In this document: positions 54,631 through 62,797 of the stretch, one piece after another | Position numbering within the stretch: position 1 is the first letter of the stretch | Layout of the letters: the number at the start of each line of letters is the position of its first letter | Source of the DNA: Burkholderia sp052045245 | GTDB taxonomy: Bacteria; Pseudomonadota; Gammaproteobacteria; Burkholderiales; Burkholderiaceae | Assembly: GCF_052045245.1 (NCBI RefSeq) | Contig: NZ_JBQEON010000025.1 | Span: forward strand, 51,442-115,441 | Length of the DNA: 64,000 nucleotides | Reading direction: 5' to 3' | Notes under the pieces: generated by a model | What the model was told of the DNA's origin: nothing | The model's database searches: none | What the model saw: the letters and a program-made list of their open reading frames with translations, nothing else | Position numbers and translations under genes: made by a program

Positions 54631-55455
54631 TTACGCGGACGGCCGTGCCGCGAACAGCGTCTGCTTGAGCCGCTGCAGCGTGCGGTACGGCGTCACGAAA
54701 TGCAGCAGGTTCTTGGCGAGGCCGGCCCAGTCGTACGGGTTCAGCACGTTGAAGTGACGCAGCAGCAGCGACAGGGTCGACATCAGCTGGCGGCGGCGCT
54801 TGGTCGCGCTGATCCCGCCCTCGTTGAGCTCGTAGTAGAGGCCGAGCTCGGGCAGGTTCGCGCAATCGTAGCGTTGCATTAACCGTAAAAAAAGATCGAG
54901 ATCCTCGGCCGCGCGGTACTTCGCGCGATAGTTGCCGACTTCGCGCACCGCGTCGATCCTCAGCATGACCGACGGATGCACGAGCGGCGAGCGCAGGAAA
55001 CGCGTGCGGCGCAGCGTGTCCGGATCGGCCGGCGGCGTGAGCATGAAACGCGGCTCGCCGGCCCGGGACACGACCTGGGTCCACATGCCGACGCAGGCGA
55101 CGCGCGGATGCGCGTCGAGGTACGCGCGCTCCTTCGCGAGGCGCTGCGGCGTGGCGAGGTCGCCGGCGTCGATCCGCGCCGCATAGCGGAAGCCGCGCGC
55201 CGCGAGCGCGTCGATGCCGGCTTCGAGCGCGCGCTCGATGCCGCCGTTCTTCGGCATGCGCAGCACCTCGATCACGAGGCCGGGCAGGTCGGGCGCGGCG
55301 ATCGGAGGCGTGCTGCCGTCGTCGACGATCAGCACGTGCACCGGTGTGTCCTCGCGAAACGACGCGAGGGTGCGGACGACGTCGTCGTGGCCGTTGTAGG
55401 CGGGCATCAGCACGGCCACGTCGTCGAGCGGGGGCGGGCAAGCGGGAGACGTCAT
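54631..55455 (-). CDS. ogcA: Glycosyltransferase family 2 (OgcA)
   Basis: 274 residues from the ATG at 55455, overlapping the ogcX stop. GT-A fold: VAVLMPAYNGHDDVVRTL at the start, VDDGSTPP, the metal-binding Asp pair region YAARIDAGDLATP, and the later RAAEDLDLFLRL with its catalytic acidic residues. Adds a sugar to the lipid-linked O-glycan, plausibly galactose. Between ogcB and the flippase. Confidence 0.88.
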   Translation of the reverse strand: MTSPACPPPLDDVAVLMPAYNGHDDVVRTLASFREDTPVHVLIVDDGSTPPIAAPDLPGLVIEVLRMPKNGGIERALEAGIDALAARGFRYAARIDAGDLATPQRLAKERAYLDAHPRVACVGMWTQVVSRAGEPRFMLTPPADPDTLRRTRFLRSPLVHPSVMLRIDAVREVGNYRAKYRAAEDLDLFLRLMQRYDCANLPELGLYYELNEGGISATKRRRQLMSTLSLLLRHFNVLNPYDWAGLAKNLLHFVTPYRTLQRLKQTLFAARPSA

Positions 55456-56708
55456 GGGCGCAGCTTGAAACGAATGTAATAAAAGTTGACGGCGGCGGCG
55501 GCGACATAGCCGGCCGCCAGCCCGACGAGCGCGCCGTACAGGCCGAGCCGCGGGATCGCGAACACGTTGACGAGCGCGGCGATCGCGAGCGCGAGCACCC
55601 ATTTCGCCAGCAACACGAATTTTGCTTGATATTTGAGAACGATAAGATTGCCTATCGCCTCGATGCCGGCCGGCACGGACAGCCAGACGGCCCAGCGGAA
55701 GATGTCGACCGACGCCTCGTAGCCGTGGCCGAACACCTTGCCGACGATGAGCGGCGCGGCCGCGTCCAGCACCAGCGCGCCGGCCGTCATCAACGCGGCG
55801 GTCATCGCGATCAGCCGGACGATGTTGCGGCGCAGCCGCGCGACGTCCTGCACGCGATACACGAACGCGGGCGCGATGGTCTGCGCGAGCATCAGCGCGA
55901 GCGTGATCCAGTTCTCGTTGAGTTGCTGGGCCGCCGCGTAGCGGCCGAGATCGGCGAACGACACGTGACGCTCGAGCATCAGGCGATCGAGCTTCAGGAA
56001 CAGGTACATGCAGATCAGGCCGAGCCAGAACACGGTGCCGGCCGTCGCGAAATGCCTGAACAGCGGCTTGTCGAACGTCCAGCCGAGCGTGCCGCCGTTA
56101 CGATGGCGGTAGTACAGCACGAGCGCGAAGCCGATCGCGGCGGCCTCCAGCGCCCACAGCCACGCGAAGCGGGCCGGGCCGGCGGCCGCGCGGACCAGCA
56201 GCCAGACGAGCAGCGCCTTCGCCAGTGCGGTGAGCATGCTGGTCACGAGCTGCGGCTTGCTGTAGGTCATGCTCTGCAGCCACGCGTTTATCACGCCGAC
56301 GAACGGCTCGCGGAACACCATCGTGACCGCGAGGCCCGCGAGCATCGCGCCGACGAGCGGGTCGAACGCGCCGGCGCCGATCGCGATCCAGGTCGCGACG
56401 AGCGCAAGAGCGGACACGCCGATGCGCAGCACGAACGCGCTGCCGAGCACCGCGCCGAGTTGCGCGGGCGGGCGCTGGACGATGGTCGGAACCAGGATTT
56501 CGGCGCCGCACACCCAGGTGAGCGGTGCCAGCACGAGGAGAAGCGTATTCGCATACTGCCATTTGCCGAACACGTCCGGCCCGAAATAACGGGCCAGAAG
56601 ACCGCTGATCGCGATCGCGACGCCGATCTGCGTGAGCCGTTCGAGCCCCAGCCAGACGAGATTCGCGACGGCCTTCGCGACGTCCGGGTTGCCGAATCGC
56701 TTCAGCAT
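55452..56708 (-). CDS. ogcX: Lipid-linked oligosaccharide flippase (OgcX, Wzx-like PST family)
   Basis: 418 residues from the ATG at 56708; a GTG at 56723 is possible. About twelve membrane helices; the first begins LVWLGLERLTQIGVAIAISG, and a cytoplasmic loop RHRNGGTLGWTFDKPLFRHF separates the halves, as in polysaccharide flippases. Known: moves the undecaprenyl-linked trisaccharide to the periplasm for the PglL oligosaccharyltransferase, which is not in the window. No Wzy is nearby, consistent with this role rather than O-antigen assembly. Confidence 0.88.
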   Translation of the reverse strand: MLKRFGNPDVAKAVANLVWLGLERLTQIGVAIAISGLLARYFGPDVFGKWQYANTLLLVLAPLTWVCGAEILVPTIVQRPPAQLGAVLGSAFVLRIGVSALALVATWIAIGAGAFDPLVGAMLAGLAVTMVFREPFVGVINAWLQSMTYSKPQLVTSMLTALAKALLVWLLVRAAAGPARFAWLWALEAAAIGFALVLYYRHRNGGTLGWTFDKPLFRHFATAGTVFWLGLICMYLFLKLDRLMLERHVSFADLGRYAAAQQLNENWITLALMLAQTIAPAFVYRVQDVARLRRNIVRLIAMTAALMTAGALVLDAAAPLIVGKVFGHGYEASVDIFRWAVWLSVPAGIEAIGNLIVLKYQAKFVLLAKWVLALAIAALVNVFAIPRLGLYGALVGLAAGYVAAAAVNFYYIRFKLRP

Positions 56709-56949
56709 GCGGGGCAGCCGCACGCACGCGAGGCGGCCGGCAGGGCGCCGGAAGGCGGCAGGTTGGCGGCGGCGGGACGGCTAGGCATTAAAATGGGCGG
56801 AATGCGCGTCATCAAAACCCGCGATTATAAGTGGGATCGGGGTCGCTCCCGCCGTCCCGTTCCTTGCTCCGCCGGCCCGCATGTATGATGCCGGGCACAC
56901 GCGAGAGGCGGCCAGATTATTTTCCATGCACGCAACCGAGAGAGAATCC

Positions 56950-58344
56950 ATGATCTCCCAATCCATCTTCAAGGCATATGACATTCGCGGTGTGGTCGGC
57001 AAGACGCTCGACGCCGACACGGCGCGCGGGATCGGCCGGGCATTCGGCAGCGAAGTGCGCGCACAGGGCGGCGACGCGGTCGTCGTCGCGCGCGACGGCC
57101 GCCTGTCGGGCCCCGAGCTCGTCGGCGCACTCGCCGATGGCCTGCGTGCGGCAGGCGTCGACGTCGTCGACGTCGGCATGGTGCCCACGCCGGTCGGCTA
57201 TTTCGCGGCGAGCGTGCCGCTGCCGCTGAAGGGCGGCGAGCGCCGCGTCGATTCGTGCATCGTCGTCACGGGCAGCCACAACCCGCCCGACTACAACGGT
57301 TTCAAGATGGTGCTGCGCGGCGCGGCGATCTACGGCGAGCAGATCCAGGCGCTGTACCGCCGCATCGTCGACGAGCGCTATGAAACCGGCAGCGGCTCGT
57401 ACGAAGCATTCGACGTCGCCGACCAGTACATCGCGCGCATCGTCGGCGACGTGAAGCTCGCCCGCCCGCTGAAGCTCGTGGTCGATGCCGGCAACGGCGT
57501 CGCGGGCCCGCTCGCGACGCGCCTGTTCAAGGCGCTCGGCTGCACGCTCGTCGAGCGTTTCACCGACATCGACGGCACGTTCCCGAACCACCATCCCGAT
57601 CCGGCCCACCCGGAAAACCTGCAGGACGTGATCCAGGCGCTGAAGGACACCGACGCCGAGCTCGGCTTCGCGTTCGACGGCGACGGCGACCGCCTCGGCG
57701 TCGTCACGAAGGACGGCCAGATCATCTTCCCGGACCGTCAGCTGATGCTGTTCGCGGAAGAAGTGCTGTCGCGCAACCCGGGCGCGCAGATCATCTATGA
57801 CGTGAAGTGCACGCGCCATCTCGCGCAGTGGGTGAAGGCGAAGGGCGGCGAGCCGCTGATGTGGAAGACGGGCCATTCGCTGGTGAAGGCGAAGCTGCGC
57901 GAGACGGGCGCACCGCTCGCGGGCGAGATGAGCGGCCACGTATTCTTCAAGGATCGCTGGTACGGCTTCGACGACGGCCTCTACACGGGCGCGCGCCTGC
58001 TCGAGATCCTCGCGAAGACGGCCGATCCGAGCGCGCTGCTCAACGGGCTGCCGGACGCGATGAGCACGCCCGAACTGCAGCTCTGGCTCGACGAAGGCGA
58101 GAACTTCCGCCTGATCGAGAAGCTGCAGAAGGACGCGAAGTTCGACGGCGCCGACGAAGTCGTGACGATCGACGGCCTGCGTGTCGAATACCCGGACGGC
58201 TTCGGTCTCGCCCGTTCGTCGAACACGACGCCGGTCGTCGTGATGCGCTTCGAATCGGAGACCAAGGAAGGGCTCGAGCGTATCCAGGACGATTTCCGCC
58301 GCGTGCTGACCGCCGCGAAGCCGGACGTCAAGCTGCCGTTCTGA
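56950..58344 (+). CDS. manB: Phosphomannomutase / phosphoglucomutase
   Basis: 464 residues from the ATG at 56950 (MISQSIFKAYDIRG). Seen: the phosphoserine loop VVTGSHNPPDYNG with Ser109, the metal loop FAFDGDGDRLGVV, and the sugar-binding GEMSGHVFFKDRW. AlgC-type dual specificity. It supplies mannose-1-phosphate for manC and glucose-1-phosphate for rmlA and GalE-dependent sugars. Divergent from ogcX across a 241-base gap. Followed by a terminator. Confidence 0.95.
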   Translation: MISQSIFKAYDIRGVVGKTLDADTARGIGRAFGSEVRAQGGDAVVVARDGRLSGPELVGALADGLRAAGVDVVDVGMVPTPVGYFAASVPLPLKGGERRVDSCIVVTGSHNPPDYNGFKMVLRGAAIYGEQIQALYRRIVDERYETGSGSYEAFDVADQYIARIVGDVKLARPLKLVVDAGNGVAGPLATRLFKALGCTLVERFTDIDGTFPNHHPDPAHPENLQDVIQALKDTDAELGFAFDGDGDRLGVVTKDGQIIFPDRQLMLFAEEVLSRNPGAQIIYDVKCTRHLAQWVKAKGGEPLMWKTGHSLVKAKLRETGAPLAGEMSGHVFFKDRWYGFDDGLYTGARLLEILAKTADPSALLNGLPDAMSTPELQLWLDEGENFRLIEKLQKDAKFDGADEVVTIDGLRVEYPDGFGLARSSNTTPVVVMRFESETKEGLERIQDDFRRVLTAAKPDVKLPF

Positions 58345-58406
58345 GCGCAGGCGGCCTGCCGGCCGCTGCCGGCGCGACGGTCGAAGGGATCGTCGCGCCC
58401 TCCCCG

Positions 58407-58442
58407 AAAAGCGGCGCACGCTCACGCGTGCGGCCGCTTTTT
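58407..58442 (+). terminator. Terminator after manB
   Basis: AAAAGCGGC-GCACGC (58407-58421) pairs with GCGTGC-GGCCGCTTTT across a TCAC loop, with one extra base in the right arm, ending in five T. Confidence 0.85.
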
Positions 58443-58518
58443 GCCTGTGTGGCCCCCCGGGCGCGATAAAATCGCGTCTTTATGCCTGTCGCCGGCCGTC
58501 CGCCGGCGTTTTTTCAGC

Positions 58519-59514
58519 GTGCAAAAGATCCTGATCGTGCGCGTGTCGTCGCTGGGCGACGTCGTGCACAACATGCCGGTGATCGCCGATATCCGGCGCC
58601 GCCACCCCGACGCGCAGATCGACTGGCTCGTCGAGGAGAGTTTCGTCGACCTCGTGCGGCTCGTCGACGGCGTGCGCGACGTGCTGCCGTTCTCGCTGCG
58701 CCGCTGGCGCAAGAAGCCGTGCTCGGGCGCGACGTGGCGCGAGATCCGCGCATTCCGCAAGCGCCTCGCGGCCGAGCACTACGACCTCGTGATCGACTGC
58801 CAGGGTCTCATCAAGACGGCCTGGGTCGCGAGCTGGGCGCACGGCCCGCTCGCCGGCCTTGGCAACCGCACCGACGGCGCGGGTTACGAATGGCCGGTGC
58901 GCTTCTTCTATCGCAAGCGCGTGCCGATCGCGCCGCGCACGCACGTGGTCGAGCGCTCGCGCCAGCTCGTCGCGGCCGCGCTGGGCGACCCGGCGCCGAC
59001 GCCGGCCGATCCGGTCGACTTCGGCCTCGACACGCGCGCGGCGGCGCTCGCGGTCGCGGCGCTCGGCCTGAACCTGCCGGTGCCGTACGTGGTGTTCGTG
59101 CACGCGACCTCGCGCGCCGACAAGCAATGGCCGGACGCCGCCTGGATCGAGCTCGGCCAGGCGCTCGTGCGGCGCGGCGCGTCGCTGGTGCTGCCGTGGG
59201 GCAACGACGCGGAGCGCGCGACCAGCGAGCGGCTCGCCAAGGAGTTCGGCGCGGCGGCGATCGTGCCGCCGAAGCTGTCGCTGCCGGCCGTCGTCGGCCT
59301 GATCGACGGCGCGGCCGCGACGGTCGGGGTTGATACAGGTCTGGTTCACATCGCGGCCGCGCTGAAGCGTCCGACGGTCGAACTGTACAATTTTGCGACG
59401 GCCTGGCGGACTGGCGGCTACTGGTCGCCGAACGTCGTCAATCTCGGCACGGCGGGGCAGCCGCCGTCGATCGCGCAGGTGAAGTCGGCGCTCGCGGGCT
59501 TCGGTCTGCTGTAA
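58519..59514 (+). CDS. waaC: Lipopolysaccharide heptosyltransferase I
   Basis: 331 residues from the GTG at 58519 (MQKILIVRVSSLGD), the normal WaaC start; the frame is open to 58441 but runs into the terminator. Seen: RVSSLGDVVHNMPVI at the N-terminus, VFVHATSRADKQWP and the ADP-heptose pocket VGVDTGLVHIAAALKRPTVELY. Adds the first heptose to Kdo of the inner core, cytoplasmic face. No clear ribosome site. Stop overlaps the next start. Confidence 0.95.
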   Translation: MQKILIVRVSSLGDVVHNMPVIADIRRRHPDAQIDWLVEESFVDLVRLVDGVRDVLPFSLRRWRKKPCSGATWREIRAFRKRLAAEHYDLVIDCQGLIKTAWVASWAHGPLAGLGNRTDGAGYEWPVRFFYRKRVPIAPRTHVVERSRQLVAAALGDPAPTPADPVDFGLDTRAAALAVAALGLNLPVPYVVFVHATSRADKQWPDAAWIELGQALVRRGASLVLPWGNDAERATSERLAKEFGAAAIVPPKLSLPAVVGLIDGAAATVGVDTGLVHIAAALKRPTVELYNFATAWRTGGYWSPNVVNLGTAGQPPSIAQVKSALAGFGLL

Positions 59515-60431
59515 TGCCCCCTGCCTGTCACGCACGCGAACCGAACATGAGCGAATCCCAGATCATCGAAGTCCCGTCCGCCGACTGGAGCGGACACAAC
59601 CTGTCGGCGCCGCGCGAACAGCTGCTGGCCGCCGTCGAGGAAGGCAAGGTGCTGTATTTTCCGCATCTGCGCTTTGCGATCGAAGGCGGCGAGGAAGCGC
59701 TGCTCGATCCGGCGCTGGCCGATCCGAAACGCAAGAACATCAGTCTCGCGCCGAACGGCGGCGCGCTCGCCGGCGTGCTCGGCGACAGCGTCACGCAATC
59801 GGCCGTGCGCGCGCTCGTCGCACGCTTCCAGCAGCAGGCCGGCACGCTCGTCGACGGCCTCTTTCCCGAATACCGCGGCAAGCTGCGCGTCGCGCCGACG
59901 AGCCTGCGGCTGATGCAGGTCGAGACGCGCCAGACGTCGTGGCGCAAGGACGACAGCCGGCTGCACGTCGATGCGTTCCCGTCGCGGCCGAACTACGGCG
60001 AGCGGATCCTGCGCGTGTTCACGAACGTGAACCCGGCCGGCCAGCCGCGCGTGTGGCGCGTTGGCGAACCGTTCGAGGACGTCGCGAAACGCTTCTTGCC
60101 GAAGATCCGGCCGCAGTTGCCGGGTTCTGCGTGGCTGCTGAACCTGCTGCACGTGACGAAGTCGCCGCGCAGCGCGTACGACCACCTGATGCTGAACCTG
60201 CACGACGGGATGAAGGCCGATCTCGACTATCAGAAGACTTGCCCGCAGCAGACGATGCCGTTTCCGCCGGGCAGCGTGTGGATATGTTTCTCGGATCAGA
60301 CTTCGCACGCTGTGATGTCCGGCCAGTTCATGCTCGAGCAGACCTTCTTCCTGCCGGTCGACGCGATGGTGCGCCGCGAATGCGCGCCGCTCGGGATCCT
60401 CGAGCGCCTGCAGGGCAGGGCGCTGGTTTGA
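59514..60431 (+). CDS. kdoO: Kdo 3-hydroxylase (Fe(II)/2-oxoglutarate dependent)
   Basis: 305 residues from the ATG overlapping the waaC stop (TAATG); Met12 at 59547 is an alternative. Seen: the iron ligands His151-x-Asp153 in SRLHVDAFPSRP and the distal His265 in SDQTSHAVMSG. Known: KdoO hydroxylates Kdo to Ko (D-glycero-D-talo-oct-2-ulosonic acid), a core sugar found in Burkholderia and Yersinia. Its place between waaC and waaA supports this. Confidence 0.9.
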   Translation: MPPACHAREPNMSESQIIEVPSADWSGHNLSAPREQLLAAVEEGKVLYFPHLRFAIEGGEEALLDPALADPKRKNISLAPNGGALAGVLGDSVTQSAVRALVARFQQQAGTLVDGLFPEYRGKLRVAPTSLRLMQVETRQTSWRKDDSRLHVDAFPSRPNYGERILRVFTNVNPAGQPRVWRVGEPFEDVAKRFLPKIRPQLPGSAWLLNLLHVTKSPRSAYDHLMLNLHDGMKADLDYQKTCPQQTMPFPPGSVWICFSDQTSHAVMSGQFMLEQTFFLPVDAMVRRECAPLGILERLQGRALV

Positions 60432-60468
60432 GCGCGCCTCTTCTCCGACGCAATACGAGGGCCGCTGC

Positions 60469-61830
60469 ATGCTGAGGGCGATCTATCGCGCGCTGTGGTG
60501 GCTCGTCGCGCCCGTCGCCGTCATCCGGCTCCTCGTGCGTTCGCGCAAGGAGCGCGGCTATCGCGAGCATATCGGCGAACGCTTCGGCCACGTCGCGGGC
60601 CGTTCGCCGGACGATCGCGCGCCGCTGATCTGGGTGCATGCGGTGTCGGTCGGCGAAACGCGCGCCGCGCAGCCGCTGATCGACGCGCTGATGCGCGCAC
60701 GGCCCGACGCGCGCATCCTGCTCACGCACATGACGCCGAGCGGCCGCGCGACCGGCGAGCAGATCTTCGGCGATCGCGTGCTGCGCGGCTACCTGCCGTA
60801 CGACATGCCGGGCGCGGTGCGGCGCTTCCTGCGCGCATGGCGGCCGACGCTCGGCCTCGTGATGGAAACCGAGGTGTGGCCGACGCTGATCGACGAGTGC
60901 CGCCGCGCGGACGTGCCGCTCGTGCTGACCAATGCGCGGATGTCCGCGCGCTCGCATCGGCGCGCGGCGAAGTTCGGCACGGCGACGCGCGACGTGTTCG
61001 GCGGCTTCTCGCGCGTGCTCGCGCAGAGCCCGGCCGACGCGGAGCGGCTGACGTCGCTCGGCGCGCGCAACGTAGCGGTGCTCGGCAACCTGAAGTTCGA
61101 CATGACGACGCCGCCGGAGCTGGCGGCGCGCGGCCATGCGTGGCGCGACGCGATCGGCTCGCGGCCCGTGTGGGTCGCTGCCAGCACGCGCGAGAACGAG
61201 GAGGCGCTGGTGCTGCAGGCGTTCGCCGAGATGAAGACGCCCGATGCGCTGCTGGTGCTCGTGCCGCGGCATCCGCAGCGTTTCGCCGAAGTCGAGGCGC
61301 TGGTCGCGCGTAACGGGTTCAAGTGCGTGCGGCGTTCGGCGTGGGGCGCGGATGCCGCGGCGCTCGCGGCCGGACGGCCTGCCGCGGCAGAACCGTTGCC
61401 GCGCGACGTGACGGTATTGCTCGGCGATTCGATGGGCGAGCTCGGCGCGTACTACGCGGCCAGCGATGTCGCGTTCATCGGCGGCAGCCTGCTGCCGCTC
61501 GGCGGGCAGAATCTCATCGAGGCGTGTGCGGTCGGTGTGCCGGTGCTGATCGGGCCGCATGTGTTCAATTTCACGCAGGCGACTGCCGATGCGGTCGCGG
61601 CCGGCGCGGCGCTGCAGGTCGCGGATCCGCTCGATCTCGCGCACGTGCTCGATGCGCTGTTCGCCGACAACGCGCGGCGTATCGCGATGGGCGCGGCCGG
61701 TGCCGCGTTCGCGGCGCGCCATCGTGGCGCGACCGCGCGCTCGGTCGACGTGCTCGCGGCGCTGCTGCCGCCGGTGGAGCGCGGCGCGCATTCGAAGCAG
61801 GATGACGGGCAGGACGCTCAGGGCAAGTAG
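60469..61830 (+). CDS. waaA: 3-deoxy-D-manno-octulosonic acid transferase
   Basis: 453 residues, slightly longer than E. coli WaaA. Seen: N-terminal membrane anchor, WVHAVSVGETRAAQPLI, the GHVGR-like core, VMETEVWPTLIDECR, and GQNLIEACAVGVPVLIGPH on the donor side. Transfers Kdo from CMP-Kdo to lipid A precursor at the inner membrane. Last gene of the core block. Confidence 0.96.
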   Translation: MLRAIYRALWWLVAPVAVIRLLVRSRKERGYREHIGERFGHVAGRSPDDRAPLIWVHAVSVGETRAAQPLIDALMRARPDARILLTHMTPSGRATGEQIFGDRVLRGYLPYDMPGAVRRFLRAWRPTLGLVMETEVWPTLIDECRRADVPLVLTNARMSARSHRRAAKFGTATRDVFGGFSRVLAQSPADAERLTSLGARNVAVLGNLKFDMTTPPELAARGHAWRDAIGSRPVWVAASTRENEEALVLQAFAEMKTPDALLVLVPRHPQRFAEVEALVARNGFKCVRRSAWGADAAALAAGRPAAAEPLPRDVTVLLGDSMGELGAYYAASDVAFIGGSLLPLGGQNLIEACAVGVPVLIGPHVFNFTQATADAVAAGAALQVADPLDLAHVLDALFADNARRIAMGAAGAAFAARHRGATARSVDVLAALLPPVERGAHSKQDDGQDAQGK

Positions 61831-61845
61831 GTGTAGTGACTTGCA

Positions 61846-61866
61846 TTCGAGCGCGTCGCGCTCGAA
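61846..61866. terminator. Near-perfect palindrome after waaA
   Basis: TTCGAGCGCG, T, CGCGCTCGAA: two 10-base arms around one central base, 15 bases after the waaA stop and facing the reverse-strand accessory genes. No T-run, so a bidirectional terminator role is tentative. Confidence 0.45.
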
Positions 61867-61944
61867 CGGATTGCAGCCTGTTGACGGGCCATGATCGTGT
61901 CCAGTGGACCTTGAGCCGGGTAAGTGCGTGCTTGCTTTCTCCCC

Positions 61945-62010
61945 ACAGAAGAGAGGGCAAAGCGGTAGAACGAGCAGATCGAAAAACAGTGCGATTTTTG
62001 AGAAGCCTAT
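61945..62010 (-). pseudogene. Degenerate 5' remnant of a small membrane gene (array copy 3)
   Basis: Reading on from the TAG of the gene at 62007-62297, the DNA matches the start of copy 2 (62504-62772): CATAGGCTTCTCAAA versus CATAGGCTGTTCAAG, then IALFFDLLVLPLCPLF versus VALFVGLLCLFVPY. An extra A in a run of five A shifts the frame after the first codons, and similarity ends near 61945. Confidence 0.6.
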
Positions 62011-62297
62011 GGATGCGGCCAATCTTGGTCGCTATTTTTCCGCATGTTTTTGCGATGGCGTCGCCACATCCACATAATCGCTGCATAGGCCAGCACTGCC
62101 ACGATCAGTTCGATAGTTACCCACACCACGAAATACAAGTCATCGGGATCGCGAACCCCGAGCCATTCTGAAGCACGCCACCATGCGCGAGCTTCGGCTG
62201 GTGTCCACTCATTGGATAGCGGCATATAACGGACTGAAATAAGAAATAGCCCGATAAATAGAAAAAACTTCAGTAACCTACGGGCAAATGTTGCCAT
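62007..62297 (-). CDS. Small two-helix inner-membrane protein (array copy 1), immunity-like
   Basis: 96 residues from the ATG at 62297 (MATFARRLLKFFLFIGLF). Membrane helix 1 about residues 8-24, a 25-residue loop (PAEARAWWRASEWLGVRDPDDLY), helix 2 about 55-78, then a basic tail RRHRKNMRKN. No known domain. Its start lies inside the 3' end of the broken frame at 62278-62517. Copies 2 and 3 are paralogues. Inferred: an immunity protein for a contact-delivered toxin, since overlap with an effector 3' end and tandem copies are typical. Not proven by sequence alone. Confidence 0.65.
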   Translation of the reverse strand: MATFARRLLKFFLFIGLFLISVRYMPLSNEWTPAEARAWWRASEWLGVRDPDDLYFVVWVTIELIVAVLAYAAIMWMWRRHRKNMRKNSDQDWPHP

Positions 62298-62517
62298 GCG
62301 TGATGAACTCAATTGTTTTATATTCGTTAAGCCCAGAGCCAATGCCCGGAATTTTCTTGGCGGTGTGCGGATTCTCGGGAAACCCGTTCGGATCGGCAGA
62401 GTAATGCGGGGTCTAGCGAAATTCCATTGGCAACGATTGGATGCCGCTGGCACTAATAGCGCGAACGTCTCTTGAAGAGTCCATGGGCAGGAGTGGTTCA
62501 TTCTCAGTCAATTTTTC
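62278..62517 (-). pseudogene. Stop-interrupted C-terminal fragment of a larger protein (effector-tail candidate)
   Basis: One reverse frame of 80 codons, bounded upstream by TGA (62518-62520) and broken by TAG (62413-62415). Either side of the break it reads like real protein: EPLLPMDSSRDVRAISASG before, and DPNGFPENPHTAKKIPGIGS with GLNEYKTIEFITHG after. It ends 17 bases inside copy 1. The arrangement is that of an effector 3' end overlapping its immunity gene. I do not recognise the family with certainty; type VI lipase effectors (Tle) are one candidate. Confidence 0.5.
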
Positions 62518-62772
62518 TCAACGCGGATTTCTTGCCGCGGTGGTATTTCCATAGTCTCATGATCACCATATACACAAGCGTTGCCACGAGCAGATTAGTG
62601 AGCAGGACGAGCGGAATGTATAGATCATCGGAGGCGCGAATGCCAAGCCGATTTGCAACGTGTAGCCAAGCGAGCGCTTGGCTTTCTGGCATTGGTATGG
62701 GATATGTGTGGACGTAGGGTACGAAGAGGCAGAGCAGACCGACGAACAGCGCGACCTTGAACAGCCTATGGG
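62504..62772 (-). pseudogene. Small membrane protein (array copy 2), 5' end removed by the IS30 insertion
   Basis: About 89 codons are left. From the IS boundary it reads HRLFKVALFVGLLCLFVP, a loop with PESQALAWLHVANRLGIRASDDLY, helix 2 and RLWKYHRGKKSALRK. Aligned with copy 1 the helices, the LG(V/I)R and DDLY motifs and the basic tail all match. No start codon remains before the IS; the internal ATG at 62692 would lose helix 1. The stop overlaps the upstream end of the broken frame at 62517. Confidence 0.7.
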
Positions 62773-62797
62773 TGCGGATTCAACCCGTCGATGCAAC
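62773..62797. repeat. IS30 terminal inverted repeat, left in window
   Basis: 25 bases beginning TGCGGATTCAACCCG, the exact reverse complement of 63976-64000. It contains the transposase stop codon (62780-62782). Confidence 0.93.

Noticed and set aside
60328..62022. 564-residue reverse frame across waaA
   Set aside because: Shadow of waaA apart from its first ~20 codons, which belong to the degenerate copy 3 of the membrane-gene array.
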